Positions 19,959 through 32,403 are shown, numbered from the stretch's first letter. The stretch is DNA of 64,000 nt from Enterobacter bugandensis (GCF_900324475.1 NZ_LT992502.1:4340001-4404000), one strand, 5' to 3'. Translations and numbers: made by a program. Notes: generated from the letters alone by a model not told the origin.

Positions 19959-20068
19959 GGTGTTCTCTTTACAGTGGTCAACGACAAGATTTTACCCCGT
20001 AGTGTACGTCCTGGCGGCGGGTAAACGCCATTATGTTATCCATATCACTCTAAATTGTTTTTTTGATG

Positions 20069-20097
20069 TTACCAAAAGCGCGTTCCTTTGCTATTAT
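20069..20097 (+). promoter_or_regulatory. Predicted glpD promoter
   Basis: A -35 element TTACCA (20069-20074) and a -10 element TATTAT (20092-20097) are separated by 17 bases. Transcription should start near 20104, within the GlpR operator-like site. Confidence 0.55.
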
Positions 20098-20132
20098 GAG
20101 CGATATCGAACATTTTTGAGCTTTAACGAAAG
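20096..20132. promoter_or_regulatory. GlpR operator pair at glpD
   Basis: ATGAGCGATATCGAACAT (20096-20113) is close to the GlpR consensus ATGTTCGATAACGAACAT. A second weaker site, TTGAGCTTTAACGAAAG, follows around 20116-20132. Both would block the predicted promoter or its early transcript. The operators are intact although glpR itself is frameshifted. Confidence 0.6.
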
Positions 20133-20146
20133 TGCATGAGGGTGTT

Positions 20147-21655
20147 ATGGAAACCAAAGATCTGATTGTGATAGGCGGTGGCATCAACGGTGCCGGTATT
20201 GCGGTTGATGCCGCAGGACGCGGTTTATCCGTGCTGATGCTGGAAGCTAACGATCTCGCCTGCGCGACGTCGTCCGCCAGCTCCAAGCTGATCCACGGTG
20301 GCCTGCGCTACCTGGAACACTACGAATTCCGCCTGGTCAGCGAAGCGCTGGCCGAACGCGAAGTGCTGCTGAAAATGGCCCCGCATCTGGCGATCCCGAT
20401 GCGCTTCCGCCTGCCGCACCGTCCGCACCTGCGTCCGGCGTGGATGATCCGCATCGGCCTGTTTATGTACGATCATCTGGGCAAACGCACCAGCCTGCCG
20501 GGTTCGAACGGTTTGCGTTTTGGCTCAGAATCGGTCCTTAAGCCGGAAATCGTGCGCGGTTTCGAATATTCAGACTGCTGGGTGGACGATGCGCGTCTGG
20601 TGCTGGCGAATGCACAGATGGTCGAGAAGAAAGGCGGCGAGGTGAAAACCCGGACCCGCGCGACCGCCGCCCGTCGTGAAAACGGCCTGTGGATTGTGGA
20701 AGCGGAAGACGTGGATACCGGCGAGAAGTTCAGCTGGAAAGCGCGCGGCCTGGTGAACGCCACCGGCCCGTGGGTGAAGCAGTTCTTCGACGACGGCATG
20801 CACCTGCCTTCCCCGTACGGCATCCGCCTGATCAAAGGCAGCCACATTGTGGTGCCGCGCGTGCATACCCAGAAGCAGGCTTATATCCTGCAAAACGAAG
20901 ATAAACGCATCGTGTTTGTGATCCCGTGGATGGACGAATTCTCGATCATCGGCACCACCGACGTGGAGTACAAGGGCGATCCGAAGAACGTCGAGATCGA
21001 CGAGAGCGAAGTGAACTACCTGTTGAAAGTGTATAACGCGCACTTTAAGAAACAGCTGTCGCGCGACGACGTGGTCTGGACCTACTCCGGCGTGCGTCCG
21101 CTGTGCGATGACGAGTCTGACTCACCGCAGGCCATCACCCGCGACTACACGCTTGATATCCACGACGTAGACGGTCAGGCACCGCTGCTCTCCGTATTTG
21201 GCGGTAAGCTCACCACCTACCGTAAACTGGCCGAGCACGCGCTGGAAAAACTGGCGCCATACTACAAAGGTATTGGCCCGGCGTGGACCAAAGAGGCAGT
21301 GCTGCCCGGCGGAGATATTGGCGGAAACCGCGACGATTACGCCGCGAAGCTGCGCCGTCGCTTCCCGTTCATTACCGAAGGGATGGCGCGCCACTACGCC
21401 CGCACCTACGGCAGCAATACCGAGCTGTTCCTGGGCGACGCGAAATCGCTTGCCGATCTGGGTGAACATTTCGGCCACGAGCTGTACGAGGCCGAGCTGC
21501 GCTACCTGGTTGAGCACGAGTGGGTTCGCCGCCTTGAAGATGCCATCTGGCGTCGTACCAAAGAAGGGATGTGGCTTAACGCCGAGCAGCAGTCTCGCGT
21601 GGCGCAGTGGCTGCAGCAGCATGCGGGGAAGCGTGAATTATCATTGGCGTCGTAA
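20147..21655 (+). CDS. glpD: Aerobic glycerol-3-phosphate dehydrogenase
   Basis: The 502-residue flavoenzyme oxidises glycerol-3-phosphate to dihydroxyacetone phosphate at the inner membrane and passes electrons to ubiquinone. The N-terminal FAD dinucleotide motif is IVIGGGINGAGIAVDAAGRG (residues 7-26), followed by the DAO-family SSASSKLIHGGLRYLEHYEF. VRPLCDDESDSPQAITRDY is the active-site region. The frame begins upstream with GTG 20132, but ATG 20147 has GAGGG five bases upstream and equals the E. coli start METKDL. It is divergent from glpE and is followed by a strong palindrome. Confidence 0.97.
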   Translation: METKDLIVIGGGINGAGIAVDAAGRGLSVLMLEANDLACATSSASSKLIHGGLRYLEHYEFRLVSEALAEREVLLKMAPHLAIPMRFRLPHRPHLRPAWMIRIGLFMYDHLGKRTSLPGSNGLRFGSESVLKPEIVRGFEYSDCWVDDARLVLANAQMVEKKGGEVKTRTRATAARRENGLWIVEAEDVDTGEKFSWKARGLVNATGPWVKQFFDDGMHLPSPYGIRLIKGSHIVVPRVHTQKQAYILQNEDKRIVFVIPWMDEFSIIGTTDVEYKGDPKNVEIDESEVNYLLKVYNAHFKKQLSRDDVVWTYSGVRPLCDDESDSPQAITRDYTLDIHDVDGQAPLLSVFGGKLTTYRKLAEHALEKLAPYYKGIGPAWTKEAVLPGGDIGGNRDDYAAKLRRRFPFITEGMARHYARTYGSNTELFLGDAKSLADLGEHFGHELYEAELRYLVEHEWVRRLEDAIWRRTKEGMWLNAEQQSRVAQWLQQHAGKRELSLAS

Positions 21656-21661
21656 ATGAAA

Positions 21662-21687
21662 AAAGCCCGGTGGCGCCACCGGGCTTT
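21662..21687. terminator. Bidirectional terminator between glpD and glgP
   Basis: A perfect 26-base palindrome (arms AAAGCCCGGTGGC and GCCACCGGGCTTT) lies between the two converging stop codons. On the plus strand it is followed by TTTGTTTTT. The A-rich left flank gives a U-rich end for glgP transcripts on the minus strand, although short. The arms also resemble half of a REP unit. Confidence 0.85.
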
Positions 21688-21691
21688 GTTT

Positions 21692-24139
21692 TTACAACCG
21701 CACCGGATCAATATGCCAGATGTTCTCGGCATACTCCTTGATGGTCCTGTCAGACGAGAAATATCCCATGTTGGCGATGTTGTGCATCGCCGCGCTGGTC
21801 CACTTCTCCTGCTGACGGTACAGCTCGTCCACTTTATCCTGGCAGTCCACGTAGCTGCGATAATCCGCCAGCACCTGATAGTGGTCGCCAAAGTTAATCA
21901 GCGAATCCACCAGATCGCGATAGCGGCCCGGCTCGTCGGGGCTGAACACACCGGTCGCAATCTGCGTCAGGACCTGACGTAGCTCTTCATCCCCTTCATA
22001 GAACTCACGCGGGGAGTAGCCTTTCCTGCGCAGCGCCTCCACTTCTTCGGTGGTATTGCCGAAGATAAAGATATTCTCTTCCCCTACGTGCTCCAGCATC
22101 TCGACGTTCGCCCCGTCCAGGGTGCCGATGGTCAGCGCGCCGTTGAGGGCAAACTTCATGTTGCTGGTGCCGGACGCTTCCGTTCCCGCCGTGGAGATCT
22201 GCTCGGAGAGATCTGCCGCCGGGATGATCAGCTGCGCCAGGCTGACGCTGTAGTTCGGGATGAATACCACCTTCAGCTTGTCGCCAATCTCCGGATCCTG
22301 GTTCACCACCTTCGCCACGTCGTTGATCAGGTGAATAATGTGCTTCGCCATGTAGTAAGCGGAAGCCGCCTTACCGGCGAAGATCTTCACGCGCGGCACC
22401 CACTCTGCGGTTGGATCGGCCTTAATGCGGTTGTAGTGGGTGATCACGTGCAGCACGTTCATCAGCTGACGCTTGTACTCGTGGATGCGCTTGATCTGCA
22501 CGTCAAACAGCGCTTTCGGGTTTGCGACCACGTTGAGGTGCATCGCCAGCCAGACCGCCAGACGTTTCTTGTTCAGCAGCTTGGCTTCCCGCACGGCCTT
22601 GTTCACCGTCGGGAAATCAATATGCTGCTTAAGCTCGCTCAACTGGCTCAAATCGGTGCGCCAGGTGCGGCCGATATTCTCATCCAGCACGTCAGAGAGC
22701 GGCTGGTTGGCCAGCGCCAGCCAGCGGCGCGGCGTAACGCCGTTGGTGACGTTGCAGAAGCGCGTCGGGAAGATCTTCGCGAAGTCCGCAAACAGGGACT
22801 GCACCATCAGGTTCGAGTGCAGCTCGGACACGCCGTTCACCTTGTGGCTGATCACCACCGCCAGCCAGGCCATGCGCACGCGACGACCGTTGGATTCATC
22901 AATGATCGAGGCACGGCTCAGCAGCCCGGTATCGTTCGGGTACTGCTCCTGCAGCGTCTTGAGGAAGTAGTCGTTGATCTCGAAGATGATTTGCAGGTGG
23001 CGCGGCAGAATTTTGCCGAGCATGTCCACCGGCCAGGTCTCCAGCGCTTCGCTCATCAGGGTGTGATTGGTGTAGGAGAACACCTGGCACGTCACCTCAA
23101 ACGCGTCGTCCCAGCTGAACTTGTGCTCGTCGATCAGCAGGCGCATCAGCTCGGGAATGGAGAGCACCGGATGGGTGTCGTTAAGGTGAATCGCGGTTTT
23201 CTCCGCCAGGTTGGCGTAGGTTTTGTGCAGCTGATGGTGGCGGCTGAGGATGTCCTGAATCGTCGCGGAGACGAGGAAATACTCCTGACGCAGGCGCAGC
23301 TCGCGCCCGGAGTAGGTTGAGTCATCCGGATACAGCACGCGGGAGACGTTCTCGGAGTGGTTTTTATCTTCCACCGCCGCAAAGTAGTCGCCCTGGTTAA
23401 ATTTACCGAGGTTGATTTCGCTACTCGCCTGGGCGTTCCACAGGCGCAGCGTATTGGTCGCATCGGTGTCATAGCCGGGGATGATCTGATCATAGGCCAC
23501 GGCGAGGATCTCTTCGGTTTCCACCCAGCGGGACTTTTTCCCTTCCTGCTGAATGCGTCCGCCAAAGCGCACCTTGTAGCGCGTGTTGTGGCGCTTGAAT
23601 TCCCACGGGTTGCCGTATTCCAGCCAGTAGTCCGGGGACTCTTTCTGGCGGCCGTCAACGATGTTCTGCTTGAACATGCCGTAGTCGTAGCGAATACCGT
23701 AGCCGCGCCCCGGCAGCGCCAGCGTTGCCAGCGAGTCTAGGAAGCAGGCGGCAAGACGCCCGAGACCGCCGTTACCCAGCCCCGGGTCGTTCTCTTCGTC
23801 AATCAGCTCTTCTAAATCCAGCCCCATCTCTTCCAGCGCGGTTTTGACGTCGTCGTAGATACCGAGCGACAGCAGCGCGTTGGAGAGGGTGCGGCCAATC
23901 AAAAATTCCATCGACAGGTAGTAAACCTGCCGCGTCTCCTGCGAAAGCTGGGCGCGGTTAGAGCGCAGCCAGCGTTCGACCATGCGGTCACGCACCGCAA
24001 ACAGGGTGGCGTTCAGCCACTCGTGCTTGTTGGCGATGACCGGATCTTTCCCGATGGTAAACATCAGCTTGTAGGCGATGGAATGCTTTAACGCCTCAAC
24101 GCTGAGCGTGGGGGAAGAGTAGCTAAATGGAGCGTTCAT
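21692..24139 (-). CDS. glgP: Glycogen phosphorylase
   Basis: This 815-residue GT35 enzyme removes glucose-1-phosphate from the ends of glycogen chains. It begins [20 protein letters not shown] and has the PLP-lysine motif [19 protein letters not shown] near residue 660. The length is exactly that of E. coli GlgP. It is the last gene of glgBXCAP, 18 bases after glgA. The window thus holds two complete alpha-glucan phosphorylases with separate control: MalP (MalT) and GlgP (glg operon). Confidence 0.97.
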   Translation of the reverse strand: MNAPFSYSSPTLSVEALKHSIAYKLMFTIGKDPVIANKHEWLNATLFAVRDRMVERWLRSNRAQLSQETRQVYYLSMEFLIGRTLSNALLSLGIYDDVKTALEEMGLDLEELIDEENDPGLGNGGLGRLAACFLDSLATLALPGRGYGIRYDYGMFKQNIVDGRQKESPDYWLEYGNPWEFKRHNTRYKVRFGGRIQQEGKKSRWVETEEILAVAYDQIIPGYDTDATNTLRLWNAQASSEINLGKFNQGDYFAAVEDKNHSENVSRVLYPDDSTYSGRELRLRQEYFLVSATIQDILSRHHQLHKTYANLAEKTAIHLNDTHPVLSIPELMRLLIDEHKFSWDDAFEVTCQVFSYTNHTLMSEALETWPVDMLGKILPRHLQIIFEINDYFLKTLQEQYPNDTGLLSRASIIDESNGRRVRMAWLAVVISHKVNGVSELHSNLMVQSLFADFAKIFPTRFCNVTNGVTPRRWLALANQPLSDVLDENIGRTWRTDLSQLSELKQHIDFPTVNKAVREAKLLNKKRLAVWLAMHLNVVANPKALFDVQIKRIHEYKRQLMNVLHVITHYNRIKADPTAEWVPRVKIFAGKAASAYYMAKHIIHLINDVAKVVNQDPEIGDKLKVVFIPNYSVSLAQLIIPAADLSEQISTAGTEASGTSNMKFALNGALTIGTLDGANVEMLEHVGEENIFIFGNTTEEVEALRRKGYSPREFYEGDEELRQVLTQIATGVFSPDEPGRYRDLVDSLINFGDHYQVLADYRSYVDCQDKVDELYRQQEKWTSAAMHNIANMGYFSSDRTIKEYAENIWHIDPVRL

Positions 24140-24157
24140 ATCAGTAACTTCGCCTCG

Positions 24158-25591
24158 TTACATCAAGCGTTGATAAAGGTCGCGGTACGACTGCGCCGCA
24201 ACGTGCCAGCTAAAGTCCATGGACATCGCCTGACGCTGAACGTAACGCCACAGGGATGGACGGGACCACAAGACGAACGCACGCCGAATCGCCCGAAGCA
24301 GCGACCAGGCATTACTGTCTTCAAAGACAAACCCGCTGGCGATACCGTCCGCCAGGTTTTCCAGAGAGCTATCCGACACCGTATCCGCCAGCCCGCCCGT
24401 GCGGCGCACCAGCGGCAGCGTGCCGTATTTCAGACCGTAGAGCTGCGTCAGGCCGCAGGGTTCGAAACGGCTTGGCACCAGAATCACGTCCGCGCCGCCC
24501 ATAATGCGGTGCGAGAACGCTTCGTGATAGCCAATCTGCACGCCCACCTGCCCCGGATGTTCCGCGGCGGCGGCGAGGAAACCTTCCTGCAGCACCGGGT
24601 CGCCCGCGCCGAGCAGCGCCAGCTGTCCGCCCTGCTCCAGTAAACCGGGCAGCGCCTCCAGCACCAGATCCAGCCCTTTCTGGCTGGTCAGGCGGCTGAC
24701 CACCGCAAACAGCGGCACCTTGTCGTTGACCTTCAGCCCCATCGCAATTTGCAGCTGGCGCTTGTTCTCGGCTTTATCTTCCACCGAGTCGCGGCCATAG
24801 CGCGCGGCCAGCAGGAGATCGGTTTCAGGGCTCCAGATCTGCTCATCCACGCCGTTCAGAATGCCCGACAGGCGGCCTTCACGATGGCGCTGCTGCAGCA
24901 GCCCTTCCAGACCGTAGCCAAACTCCGGCTGGGTAATTTCACGCGCGTAGGTGGGGCTCACCGCCGTGATGTGGTCGGCGTAGTACAGCCCGGCCTTCAG
25001 GAACGAAATTTGCCCGTTGAACTCCAGCCCGTGCATGTTATAGAACGACCATGGCAGATCGATGTCATTCATATGATGCGCATAGTACATGCCCTGATAC
25101 GCCAGGTTGTGCACCGTAAACACCGATTTTGCCGGATGCCCTTTTGCAGCCAGATACGCTGGCGTCAGCCCGGCGTGCCAGTCGTGCGCGTGGACCACAT
25201 CCGGACGCCAGAATGGATCCAGCCCGACGGCCATCTCCGACCCCACCCAGCCGAGCAGCGCAAAGCGCAGCACGTTATCGGTATAGGCGAACAGGTTGGT
25301 ATCGTGATACGGGCTGCCCGGACGGTCGTACAGGTGCGGCGCGTCGATCAGGTAAATCCCTACGCCGTTGTAATGCCCAAACAGCAGGGTGATGCGTCCG
25401 GCAAACGTTTCACGGCGGGTCACCACCTTTGCATCAGGTATGCCGCGCCGGATATCCGGGAAGGCGGGCAGCAGGACGCGGGTATCGACTCCACCGGCGA
25501 TTTGCGCCGCCGGTAATGCACCAAGAACATCCGCCAGGCCGCCCGTTTTTAACAACGGGAACATCTCAGAACATACGTGTAAAACCTGCAT
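24158..25591 (-). CDS. glgA: Glycogen synthase (ADP-glucose)
   Basis: A 477-residue GT5 glycosyltransferase that extends glycogen with ADP-glucose. The N-terminal KTGGLADV motif places Lys15 at the substrate site, and the C-terminal domain has [17 protein letters not shown] with the conserved glutamate. [17 protein letters not shown] is another family motif. Two ATG codons are adjacent (25594, 25591); the second gives the E. coli length and overlaps the glgC stop (TGATG), consistent with translational coupling. Confidence 0.97.
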   Translation of the reverse strand: MQVLHVCSEMFPLLKTGGLADVLGALPAAQIAGGVDTRVLLPAFPDIRRGIPDAKVVTRRETFAGRITLLFGHYNGVGIYLIDAPHLYDRPGSPYHDTNLFAYTDNVLRFALLGWVGSEMAVGLDPFWRPDVVHAHDWHAGLTPAYLAAKGHPAKSVFTVHNLAYQGMYYAHHMNDIDLPWSFYNMHGLEFNGQISFLKAGLYYADHITAVSPTYAREITQPEFGYGLEGLLQQRHREGRLSGILNGVDEQIWSPETDLLLAARYGRDSVEDKAENKRQLQIAMGLKVNDKVPLFAVVSRLTSQKGLDLVLEALPGLLEQGGQLALLGAGDPVLQEGFLAAAAEHPGQVGVQIGYHEAFSHRIMGGADVILVPSRFEPCGLTQLYGLKYGTLPLVRRTGGLADTVSDSSLENLADGIASGFVFEDSNAWSLLRAIRRAFVLWSRPSLWRYVQRQAMSMDFSWHVAAQSYRDLYQRLM

Positions 25592-26886
25592 CATCGCTCC
25601 TGTTTGATCTGCAGCTTCCGCAACATTTCCCGTGTGACTAACACGATCCCCTCTTCAGAACGGTAGAAGCGACGCGCATCTTCTTCCGCGTTTTCACCAA
25701 TCACCATTCCCTCTGGAATGACGCAGGCGCGGTCGATCACGCAGCGACGCAGACGACACGAACGCCCTACCCAGACATCCGGCAGCAGAACCGCCGAATC
25801 GATATTACAGAATGAGTTTATACGCACGCGCGGGAACAGCACGGACTGCACCACCACCGAACCGGAGATGATGCACCCGCCGGAGACCAGCGAGTTCAGG
25901 GTCATGCCGTGGCTGCCGGAGCGGTCCTGCACGAACTTCGCCGGCGGCAGGGATTCCATGTGGGTACGAATCGGCCAGTTCTGGTCGTACATATCCAGCT
26001 CAGGCGTCACGGACGCCAGATCGAGGTTGGCTTTCCAGTACGCTTCCAGGGTTCCCACATCACGCCAGTAAGGCTCCGCATTCGGGTCGGACTGCACGCA
26101 GGACAATGGGAAGGGATGTGCATAGGCCATGCCAGCTTTGGTGATTTTCGGGATGATGTCTTTACCGAAGTCGTGGCTGGAGCTTTCGTCTTTGTCGTCT
26201 TCTTCGAGCAGCTCATAAAGATAATCTGCATCAAAGACATAGATCCCCATGCTGGCGAGCGATTTGGTGTCATCGCCCGGCATGGTTGGCGGGTTCGCCG
26301 GTTTTTCAACGAAGTCGATAATCTTGTCGTCCGCATCCACGTGCATCACGCCAAACGCCGTCGCCTCGGCAACGGGCACCGGCAGACACGCCACGGTGCA
26401 GCGCGCCCCTTTTTCGACGTGGTCGATCAGCATGTGCGAGTAATCCTGCTTGTAGATGTGGTCACCCGCGAGGATCACGATGTATTCCGCGCTGTAGCGG
26501 CGAATAATGTCGAGGTTTTGGGTCACCGCATCCGCCGTGCCGCGGTACCAGTTTTCCCCGTGTACGCGCTGCTGCGCCGGGAGCAGATCGACAAACTCGT
26601 TCATCTCTTCGCTGAAGAATGACCAGCCGCGCTGAATATGCTGCACCAGGGTGTGCGACTGATACTGAGTAATGACGCCAATGCGGCGAATGCCCGAGTT
26701 CAGGCAGTTTGAGAGCGCAAAGTCGATAATGCGGAACTTACCACCAAAGTGAACGGCCGGCTTGGCGCGCTTGATGGTCAAATCTTTCAGACGGGTACCA
26801 CGCCCGCCCGCAAGTATCAGGGCAACGGTTTTTAATGGTAGCTGGCGCGCCAACATTAACGGATCGTTCTTCTCTAATCTAACCAT
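25591..26886 (-). CDS. glgC: Glucose-1-phosphate adenylyltransferase
   Basis: The 431-residue enzyme makes ADP-glucose from ATP and glucose-1-phosphate and is the regulated step of glycogen synthesis. The N-terminal nucleotidyltransferase motif is [15 protein letters not shown] (residues 24-37), and Lys39, known to bind the activator fructose-1,6-bisphosphate in E. coli, is present. E. coli Asn38 is Ile here. The C-terminal part is a left-handed beta-helix ([19 protein letters not shown] region). ATG 26886 follows AAGGAGTTAGTC and is preferred over an upstream frame start at 26922. It lies between glgX (17 bases) and glgA (overlap). Confidence 0.97.
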   Translation of the reverse strand: MVRLEKNDPLMLARQLPLKTVALILAGGRGTRLKDLTIKRAKPAVHFGGKFRIIDFALSNCLNSGIRRIGVITQYQSHTLVQHIQRGWSFFSEEMNEFVDLLPAQQRVHGENWYRGTADAVTQNLDIIRRYSAEYIVILAGDHIYKQDYSHMLIDHVEKGARCTVACLPVPVAEATAFGVMHVDADDKIIDFVEKPANPPTMPGDDTKSLASMGIYVFDADYLYELLEEDDKDESSSHDFGKDIIPKITKAGMAYAHPFPLSCVQSDPNAEPYWRDVGTLEAYWKANLDLASVTPELDMYDQNWPIRTHMESLPPAKFVQDRSGSHGMTLNSLVSGGCIISGSVVVQSVLFPRVRINSFCNIDSAVLLPDVWVGRSCRLRRCVIDRACVIPEGMVIGENAEEDARRFYRSEEGIVLVTREMLRKLQIKQER

Positions 26887-26903
26887 GACTAACTCCTTTT
26901 TTA

Positions 26904-28877
26904 TCATCTTTGGAATACGCACACTCCGTGCGCAGGCCCGTGCCAGACAGCCATTACTACCGGATTATCCGCTCCGGCAAAGGGGGGAACAGCTCGCCAC
27001 TCCCCGTCAGGTAAAACAATCTCTGCGACGTCGTCCGTCGCGTTCAGCGTCACCAGCCACTTATCCGAAAGCAGGATTTGCAGGCAGGTGATGCCGTGTT
27101 GCCACTCTTGCGCGCTCAACGGCTGCGCGTCTTTATTCAGCCAGCTAACGTTGCCGTCGCCCTCTTCCCACCAGCTGTCGGCGGTAAGGGCGGGGATCTG
27201 CTGGCGAAGGTGGATCAGCGCCGCGGTGAAATGGGTCAACCCGCTGTTCGCCTCCCCCCAGTCAAGCCAGGTTAAGGTATTGTCCTGGCAATAGGCGTTG
27301 TTATTGCCGTGCTGGCTGTGGCCGTGCTCGTCGCCCGCCAGCAGCATCGGTGTGCCCTGAGACAGCAAAAGCGTCGTCAGCAGCGCATGAACGCTGGCGC
27401 GTCGCCGCTCGATCACATCCAGACTTCCGCCTAACCCTTCTATACCATGATTGAAGCTATGGTTATTGTTAGTGCCATCGCGATTCTCTTCGCCGTTGGC
27501 CTCATTGTGTTTCTGATTGAAACAAACGCAGTCGCGCAGCGTAAAACCGTCATGCGCCGTCACCAGGTTGATGGTGGCCGACGGACGTTTTCCGTCGCGC
27601 TTAAAGAGATCGCTGGAGCCGGCAAAGCGTCCGGCGAACTCGCCCAGCGACAGATCGCGCGCCAGCCAGAAGCGGCGGATGGCATCGCGGTAGTGGTCGT
27701 TCCACTCGGCAAACAGCGGCGGGAAGTTCCCCACCTGATAACCGCCTTCACCAATGTCCCAGGGTTCCGCAATCAGCTTCACCGTTGAGAGCACCGGGCA
27801 GTTTTTTATCGCCTCAAACAGCGGCGCCTGCTGGCTAAATGCTGGAGTGCGCCCCATCACCGGCGCCAGGTCGAAACGAAAACCGTCCACGTGGAACGTC
27901 TCTACCCAGTATTTCAGGCATTCGTACGCGTAATGCGTAACGGCCGGATGGCTGAGGTTGAGGGTATTACCGCACCCGGTCCAGTTCTCGTAATCGCCAT
28001 CTTCCCTGATCCAATAATAGCTACGGTTATCGATTCCGCGCTGTGAGAGCGTCGGGCCGTCAAGATCGCTTTCCGCACTGTGGTTCAGCACCACGTCCAG
28101 AATGACCTCAATGCCCGCGGCGTGGAGTGCCTTCACCGCGTCGCGAAACTCGTCCCGCGCTTTCTCCGGATGCACCGCGTAGCGCGGGTCGAGAGCGAAC
28201 ATCGCCAGCGGGTTGTAGCCCCAGTAGTTGCTTAACCCAAGACGCTGAAGACGCGGCTCGCTGGCGAAATGCGCCACCGGAAGCAGCTCCAGCGCGGTGA
28301 TGCCCAAATGCTTCAGGTAAGCGACCATTGTCGGATGCCCCAGCGCTTTGTAGGTGCCGCGCATCTCTTTGGGGATCGACGGATGCAGGTAGGTCAGCCC
28401 TTTGACGTGCGCTTCATAGATGACGGTGCTACCCCACGGCGTGCGCGGCGGGGCATCGTCTTCCCAGTCGTAGAGATCGTGCACCACCGCGCTTTTCGGC
28501 GCGACGGGCGCGCTGTCGCGGTGGTCCGGCTCGCCGTAGCCGACGTGGAACAGCGGGTCGTCTTTAAACTCGCCGTCCACGCGGCGCGCGCACGGGTCAA
28601 TCAGCAGCTTCGCCGGGTTAAACCAGTGCCCCTGAGATGGCTCCCACGGGCCGTGTACGCGGAAACCGTAGTGCATTCCCGGACGCCCGCCGGACAGGTA
28701 ACCGTGCCAGATGTCTCCCGTGCGGGACGGTAAATCGTAACGGTGCTCGTTACCCTCCCCGTCAAACACGCAGAGCTCCACCCGCTCCGCGTGAGCAGAA
28801 AAGAGCGTGAAGTTCACCCCCTTTCCATCAAAACTCGCGCCGAGCGGTTCGGGTTTACCTGCCGTAAGCTGCGTCAT
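26904..28877 (-). CDS. glgX: Glycogen debranching enzyme
   Basis: This 657-residue GH13 enzyme hydrolyses the alpha-1,6 branches left on phosphorylase-limited glycogen, releasing mainly maltotetraose that can enter the MalPQ pathway. An N-terminal CBM48 domain (to about 150) is followed by the barrel, with [12 protein letters not shown] carrying the nucleophile Asp (near 336), LIAEPWDIG the general acid Glu (near 371) and [13 protein letters not shown] the third acidic residue. The start codon overlaps the glgB stop by four bases (ATGA). Same length as E. coli GlgX. Confidence 0.97.
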   Translation of the reverse strand: MTQLTAGKPEPLGASFDGKGVNFTLFSAHAERVELCVFDGEGNEHRYDLPSRTGDIWHGYLSGGRPGMHYGFRVHGPWEPSQGHWFNPAKLLIDPCARRVDGEFKDDPLFHVGYGEPDHRDSAPVAPKSAVVHDLYDWEDDAPPRTPWGSTVIYEAHVKGLTYLHPSIPKEMRGTYKALGHPTMVAYLKHLGITALELLPVAHFASEPRLQRLGLSNYWGYNPLAMFALDPRYAVHPEKARDEFRDAVKALHAAGIEVILDVVLNHSAESDLDGPTLSQRGIDNRSYYWIREDGDYENWTGCGNTLNLSHPAVTHYAYECLKYWVETFHVDGFRFDLAPVMGRTPAFSQQAPLFEAIKNCPVLSTVKLIAEPWDIGEGGYQVGNFPPLFAEWNDHYRDAIRRFWLARDLSLGEFAGRFAGSSDLFKRDGKRPSATINLVTAHDGFTLRDCVCFNQKHNEANGEENRDGTNNNHSFNHGIEGLGGSLDVIERRRASVHALLTTLLLSQGTPMLLAGDEHGHSQHGNNNAYCQDNTLTWLDWGEANSGLTHFTAALIHLRQQIPALTADSWWEEGDGNVSWLNKDAQPLSAQEWQHGITCLQILLSDKWLVTLNATDDVAEIVLPDGEWRAVPPFAGADNPVVMAVWHGPAHGVCVFQR

Positions 28878-31060
28878 TCTCCCTCCCGCATCAGCCAGAT
28901 GGTGCCAAGCGGCGGCAGCGTCAGGCTCAGGGAGTTTGGACGCCCGTGGCTTTCAATCGCATCGCTCTGCACCAGCCCGCCGTTACCGGCGTTACTGCCG
29001 TGGTAATGCATGGAATCGGTATTCAGGATCTCGCGCCATTTGCCCGGCTGGTTAATGCCGAAGCGGTAGTGTTCGCGCGGCACCGGCGTGAAGTTGCTGG
29101 CGACGATAATCTCGTTGCCCGCTTTATCGCGACGTACAAAGACAAACACCGAGCGCTCGTGGTCGTCCACCACCAGCCACTCAAAGCCGTACGGATCAAA
29201 GTCCAGCTCGTGCAGCGCTTTGTGGTGGCGGTAGGTCAGGTTCAGGTCGCGCACCAGACGCTGTACGCCGTGGTGCCAGTTGTCGCCGCCCTCCAGCAGA
29301 TGCCAGTCGAGGCTGGTGTCGTGGTTCCACTCGCGACCCTGGGCGAACTCATTGCCCATAAACAGCAGCTTTTTGCCCGGGAAGGCAAACATCCAGCCGT
29401 AGTAGGCGCGCAGGTTGGCAAACTTCTGCCACGCGTCGCCCGGCATGCGGTCGAGAATGGATTTTTTGCCGTGCACCACTTCATCGTGCGACAGCGGCAG
29501 CATGAAGTTTTCGGTGTAGTTGTAGAGCAGCCCGAAGGTGAGCTTATCGTGGTGATACTGACGATAAACCGGGTCGAGCTTCATGTAGTCGAGCGTGTCG
29601 TGCATCCAGCCCAGGTTCCACTTGTACCAGAACCCCAGGCCACCTGATGACGGAGGGCGGGAGACGCCCGCAAAGTCCGTCGACTCTTCCGCCATGGTCA
29701 CGGCGCCTTCCACCTGCTCGCCAATGATGCGGTTGGTGTTGCGCAGAAATTCAATCGCTTCGAGGTTTTCACGGCCGCCATACTCGTTCGGGATCCACTC
29801 TCCCTCTTTGCGGCTGTAGTCGCGGTAGATCATCGAGGCCACCGCATCCACGCGCAGGGCATCAATGCCGAAGCGTTCGATCCAGTACAGCGCATTCCCC
29901 ACCAGGTAATTCGACACTTCACGGCGACCGTAGTTGTAGATCAGCGTGTTCCAGTCCTGGTGATAGCCTTCGCGCGGGTCGCTGTGCTCGTACAGCTTTG
30001 TGCCGTCGAACTCTGCCAGCGCAAAATCGTCCGACGGGAAATGGCCCGGCACCCAGTCGAGGATCACGTTCAGCCCGGCGGCGTGCGCGGCATCAATGAA
30101 ATAACGGAAATCATCGCGCGTGCCGAAGCGCCGCGTGGGCGCATACAGCCCGGTGGGCTGATAGCCCCAACTGCCGTCGAACGGGTGCTCGTTAACCGGC
30201 AGCAGTTCGAGGTGGGTAAAGCCCATCCATTTGGCGTACGGCACCAGCTGGTCGGCGAGCTCCCGGTAGCTGAGCCAGAAGTTGTTATCGGTGTGGCGGC
30301 GCCAGGAGCCGAGATGCACTTCGTAAACGGAGATCGGCGCATCAAAGCGGTTGGCCTGCTTGCGCTCCTCGGTCTGAACGACCTTCTCCGGCAGGCCGCA
30401 GATCAGCGATGCGGTATCCGGGCGCATCTGCGCCTCGAAGGCGTACGGGTCGGCTTTAATGCGCAGGTTGCCGTGCGCGTCGATCATCTCAAATTTGTAG
30501 AGCTGGCCATTATGCGCCCCGGGGATAAACAGCTCCCAGATGCCCGTCTCACGGCGCAGGCGCATCGGGTGGCGGCGACCGTCCCAGTAGTTGAACTGCC
30601 CAACGACGGAGACGCGCTGGGCGTTTGGCGCCCATACGGCAAAGCGCGTGCCGGTGATACCGTCCATGGTATCCGCATGGGCACCCAGCGTTTCGTAGGG
30701 GCGTAAATGGGTCCCTTCGGACAGCAGCCAGGCATCCATCTCTTTTAAGAGCGGCCCAAAGCTGTAGGGATCATCAATCAGGTTTTGCTGGCCATGCCAG
30801 ATAACGGCGAGCTGATAGCGAAAGGGGTTTTTACGGCGGGGCATGACGCCCGAGAAGAAGCCGCGCGAGTCGAGGCATTCCAGATTACCCACCTTGCGGC
30901 CGGTTTTGGGTTCGATAACCCACACTTCTGTCGCATCCGGCAACAGCGCCCGAACTTCCAGTCCGGCCTCTGTACGGTGCATCCCTAGCACAGAAAAGGG
31001 GTCAGCAAAATGACCCGCAATAAGCGCATTAATCACGTCTCTCGAAATACGATCGGACAT
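28874..31060 (-). CDS. glgB: 1,4-alpha-glucan branching enzyme
   Basis: A 728-residue GH13 enzyme that forms alpha-1,6 branches in glycogen. It has the long N-terminal extension plus CBM48, then the catalytic barrel with [18 protein letters not shown] (nucleophile Asp near 405), MAEESTDF (Glu near 458) and [14 protein letters not shown] (Asp near 526). Two in-frame ATG codons lie at 31069 and 31060; the AGGA site sits eight bases before the second and directly abuts the first, so [10 protein letters not shown] is chosen. It is the first gene of glgBXCAP. The 203-base gap up to the asd terminator should carry the operon promoter, but no clear elements were recognised. Confidence 0.97.
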   Translation of the reverse strand: MSDRISRDVINALIAGHFADPFSVLGMHRTEAGLEVRALLPDATEVWVIEPKTGRKVGNLECLDSRGFFSGVMPRRKNPFRYQLAVIWHGQQNLIDDPYSFGPLLKEMDAWLLSEGTHLRPYETLGAHADTMDGITGTRFAVWAPNAQRVSVVGQFNYWDGRRHPMRLRRETGIWELFIPGAHNGQLYKFEMIDAHGNLRIKADPYAFEAQMRPDTASLICGLPEKVVQTEERKQANRFDAPISVYEVHLGSWRRHTDNNFWLSYRELADQLVPYAKWMGFTHLELLPVNEHPFDGSWGYQPTGLYAPTRRFGTRDDFRYFIDAAHAAGLNVILDWVPGHFPSDDFALAEFDGTKLYEHSDPREGYHQDWNTLIYNYGRREVSNYLVGNALYWIERFGIDALRVDAVASMIYRDYSRKEGEWIPNEYGGRENLEAIEFLRNTNRIIGEQVEGAVTMAEESTDFAGVSRPPSSGGLGFWYKWNLGWMHDTLDYMKLDPVYRQYHHDKLTFGLLYNYTENFMLPLSHDEVVHGKKSILDRMPGDAWQKFANLRAYYGWMFAFPGKKLLFMGNEFAQGREWNHDTSLDWHLLEGGDNWHHGVQRLVRDLNLTYRHHKALHELDFDPYGFEWLVVDDHERSVFVFVRRDKAGNEIIVASNFTPVPREHYRFGINQPGKWREILNTDSMHYHGSNAGNGGLVQSDAIESHGRPNSLSLTLPPLGTIWLMREGE

Positions 31061-31257
31061 GGTATTCATCCTGTTTTTTTATGTCGCCCTTTTTACGCGC
31101 TCCGGGACGACTTTTAATGTGACCTAAACGGTGCAGTTGATCCTCTCTGCTCCGCCCTACCCTCAGGTGAGAAATAAATCTTCCTTAAAGCATAGCCAAC
31201 GTCGTGGTTCCTCCTGATAAAAAATAAGACATCTGCGTTTTACTCCATGTAGTACGC

Positions 31258-31284
31258 AAAAAAAGGGGGTGACAATCACCCCCT
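31258..31284 (-). terminator. Intrinsic terminator of asd
   Basis: A perfect 9-bp stem (AGGGGGTGA/TCACCCCCT, loop CAA) is followed on the minus strand by a run of seven T (plus-strand A-run 31258-31264). It lies 15 bases after the asd stop codon. Confidence 0.9.
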
Positions 31285-31299
31285 GTGTTTAACAAATTA

Positions 31300-32403
31300 T
31301 TACGCCAGCTGGCGCAGCATGCGGCGCAGCGGCTCGGCGGCCCCCCACAGGAGCTGGTCGCCGACGGTGAACGCGGAGAGATACTCCGGCCCCATGTTCA
31401 GCTTGCGCAGGCGGCCAACCGGCGTGGTCAGCGTGCCGGTAACGGCAGCCGGGGTCAGTTCACGCATGGTGATATCACGATCGTTTGGTACCACTTTCGC
31501 CCACGGGTTGTGCGCGGCCAGCAGCTCTTCCACGGTCGGAATAGACACATCTTTTTTCAGTTTAATGGTGAAGGCCTGGCTGTGGCAGCGCAGCGCGCCG
31601 ATACGCACGCACAGACCGTCAACCGGAATGGTATTCGCGGTGGCGAGGATTTTGTTGGTCTCCGCCTGGCCCTTCCACTCTTCGCGGGTCTGGCCGTTAT
31701 CCAGTTGTTTGTCGATCCACGGGATCAGACCGCCGGCCAGCGGTACGCCGAAGTTATCCACCGGCAGCTCGCCGCTGCGGGTCAGCTGAGTGACTTTGCG
31801 CTCGATGTCGAGGATGGCGGACGCCGGGTTTGCCAGCTCGGTCGCGACGCTTTGGTGCAGCTGGCCCATCTGGGTCAGCAGCTCGCGCATGTGGCGCGCG
31901 CCGCCGCCGGACGCGGCCTGGTAGGTCGCCACGGAGACCCACTCCACCAGGTCCTGCGCGAACAGGCCGCCGAGGGACATCAGCATCAGGCTGACGGTGC
32001 AGTTACCGCCAACAAATGTTTTCACGCCGTTGTTCAGGCCGTCGGTGATGACGTCCTGGTTAACCGGGTCGAGAATAATGATGGCATCGTCTTTCATGCG
32101 CAGTGAAGAGGCCGCGTCAATCCAGTAGCCCTGCCAGCCGCTTTCACGCAGCTTTGGATAGATTTCGTTGGTATAATCGCCGCCCTGGCAGGTCACAATA
32201 ATGTCGAGTGCCTTCAGCGCTTCCAGATCGTAAGCGTCCTGCAACGTGCCTGTGGTACCACCAAAGGACGGAGCAGCCTGGCCGAGCTGGGAAGTGGAGA
32301 AGAAGACCGGGCGGATAGCGTCGAAATCGCGCTCTTCAACCATGCGTTGCATGAGTACAGAGCCGACCATACCGCGCCAGCCGATGAAACCAACGTTTTT
32401 CAT
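31300..32403 (-). CDS. asd: Aspartate-semialdehyde dehydrogenase
   Basis: The 367-residue NADP-dependent enzyme reduces aspartyl phosphate to aspartate semialdehyde, the branch point for lysine, diaminopimelate, methionine and threonine. The N-terminal nucleotide motif is [11 protein letters not shown], the catalytic Cys135 is in [10 protein letters not shown], and RCHSQAF near 270 holds the catalytic histidine. The length equals E. coli Asd. It stands between glgB and yhgN, as in E. coli, with its own terminator. The 177-base gap shared with yhgN must contain both divergent promoters. Confidence 0.98.
   Translation of the reverse strand: MKNVGFIGWRGMVGSVLMQRMVEERDFDAIRPVFFSTSQLGQAAPSFGGTTGTLQDAYDLEALKALDIIVTCQGGDYTNEIYPKLRESGWQGYWIDAASSLRMKDDAIIILDPVNQDVITDGLNNGVKTFVGGNCTVSLMLMSLGGLFAQDLVEWVSVATYQAASGGGARHMRELLTQMGQLHQSVATELANPASAILDIERKVTQLTRSGELPVDNFGVPLAGGLIPWIDKQLDNGQTREEWKGQAETNKILATANTIPVDGLCVRIGALRCHSQAFTIKLKKDVSIPTVEELLAAHNPWAKVVPNDRDITMRELTPAAVTGTLTTPVGRLRKLNMGPEYLSAFTVGDQLLWGAAEPLRRMLRQLA

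Noticed and set aside
22088..23320. 410-residue plus-strand open frame opposite glgP
   Set aside because: Shadow of glgP; the sequence is arginine/histidine-rich and without homology that I can see.
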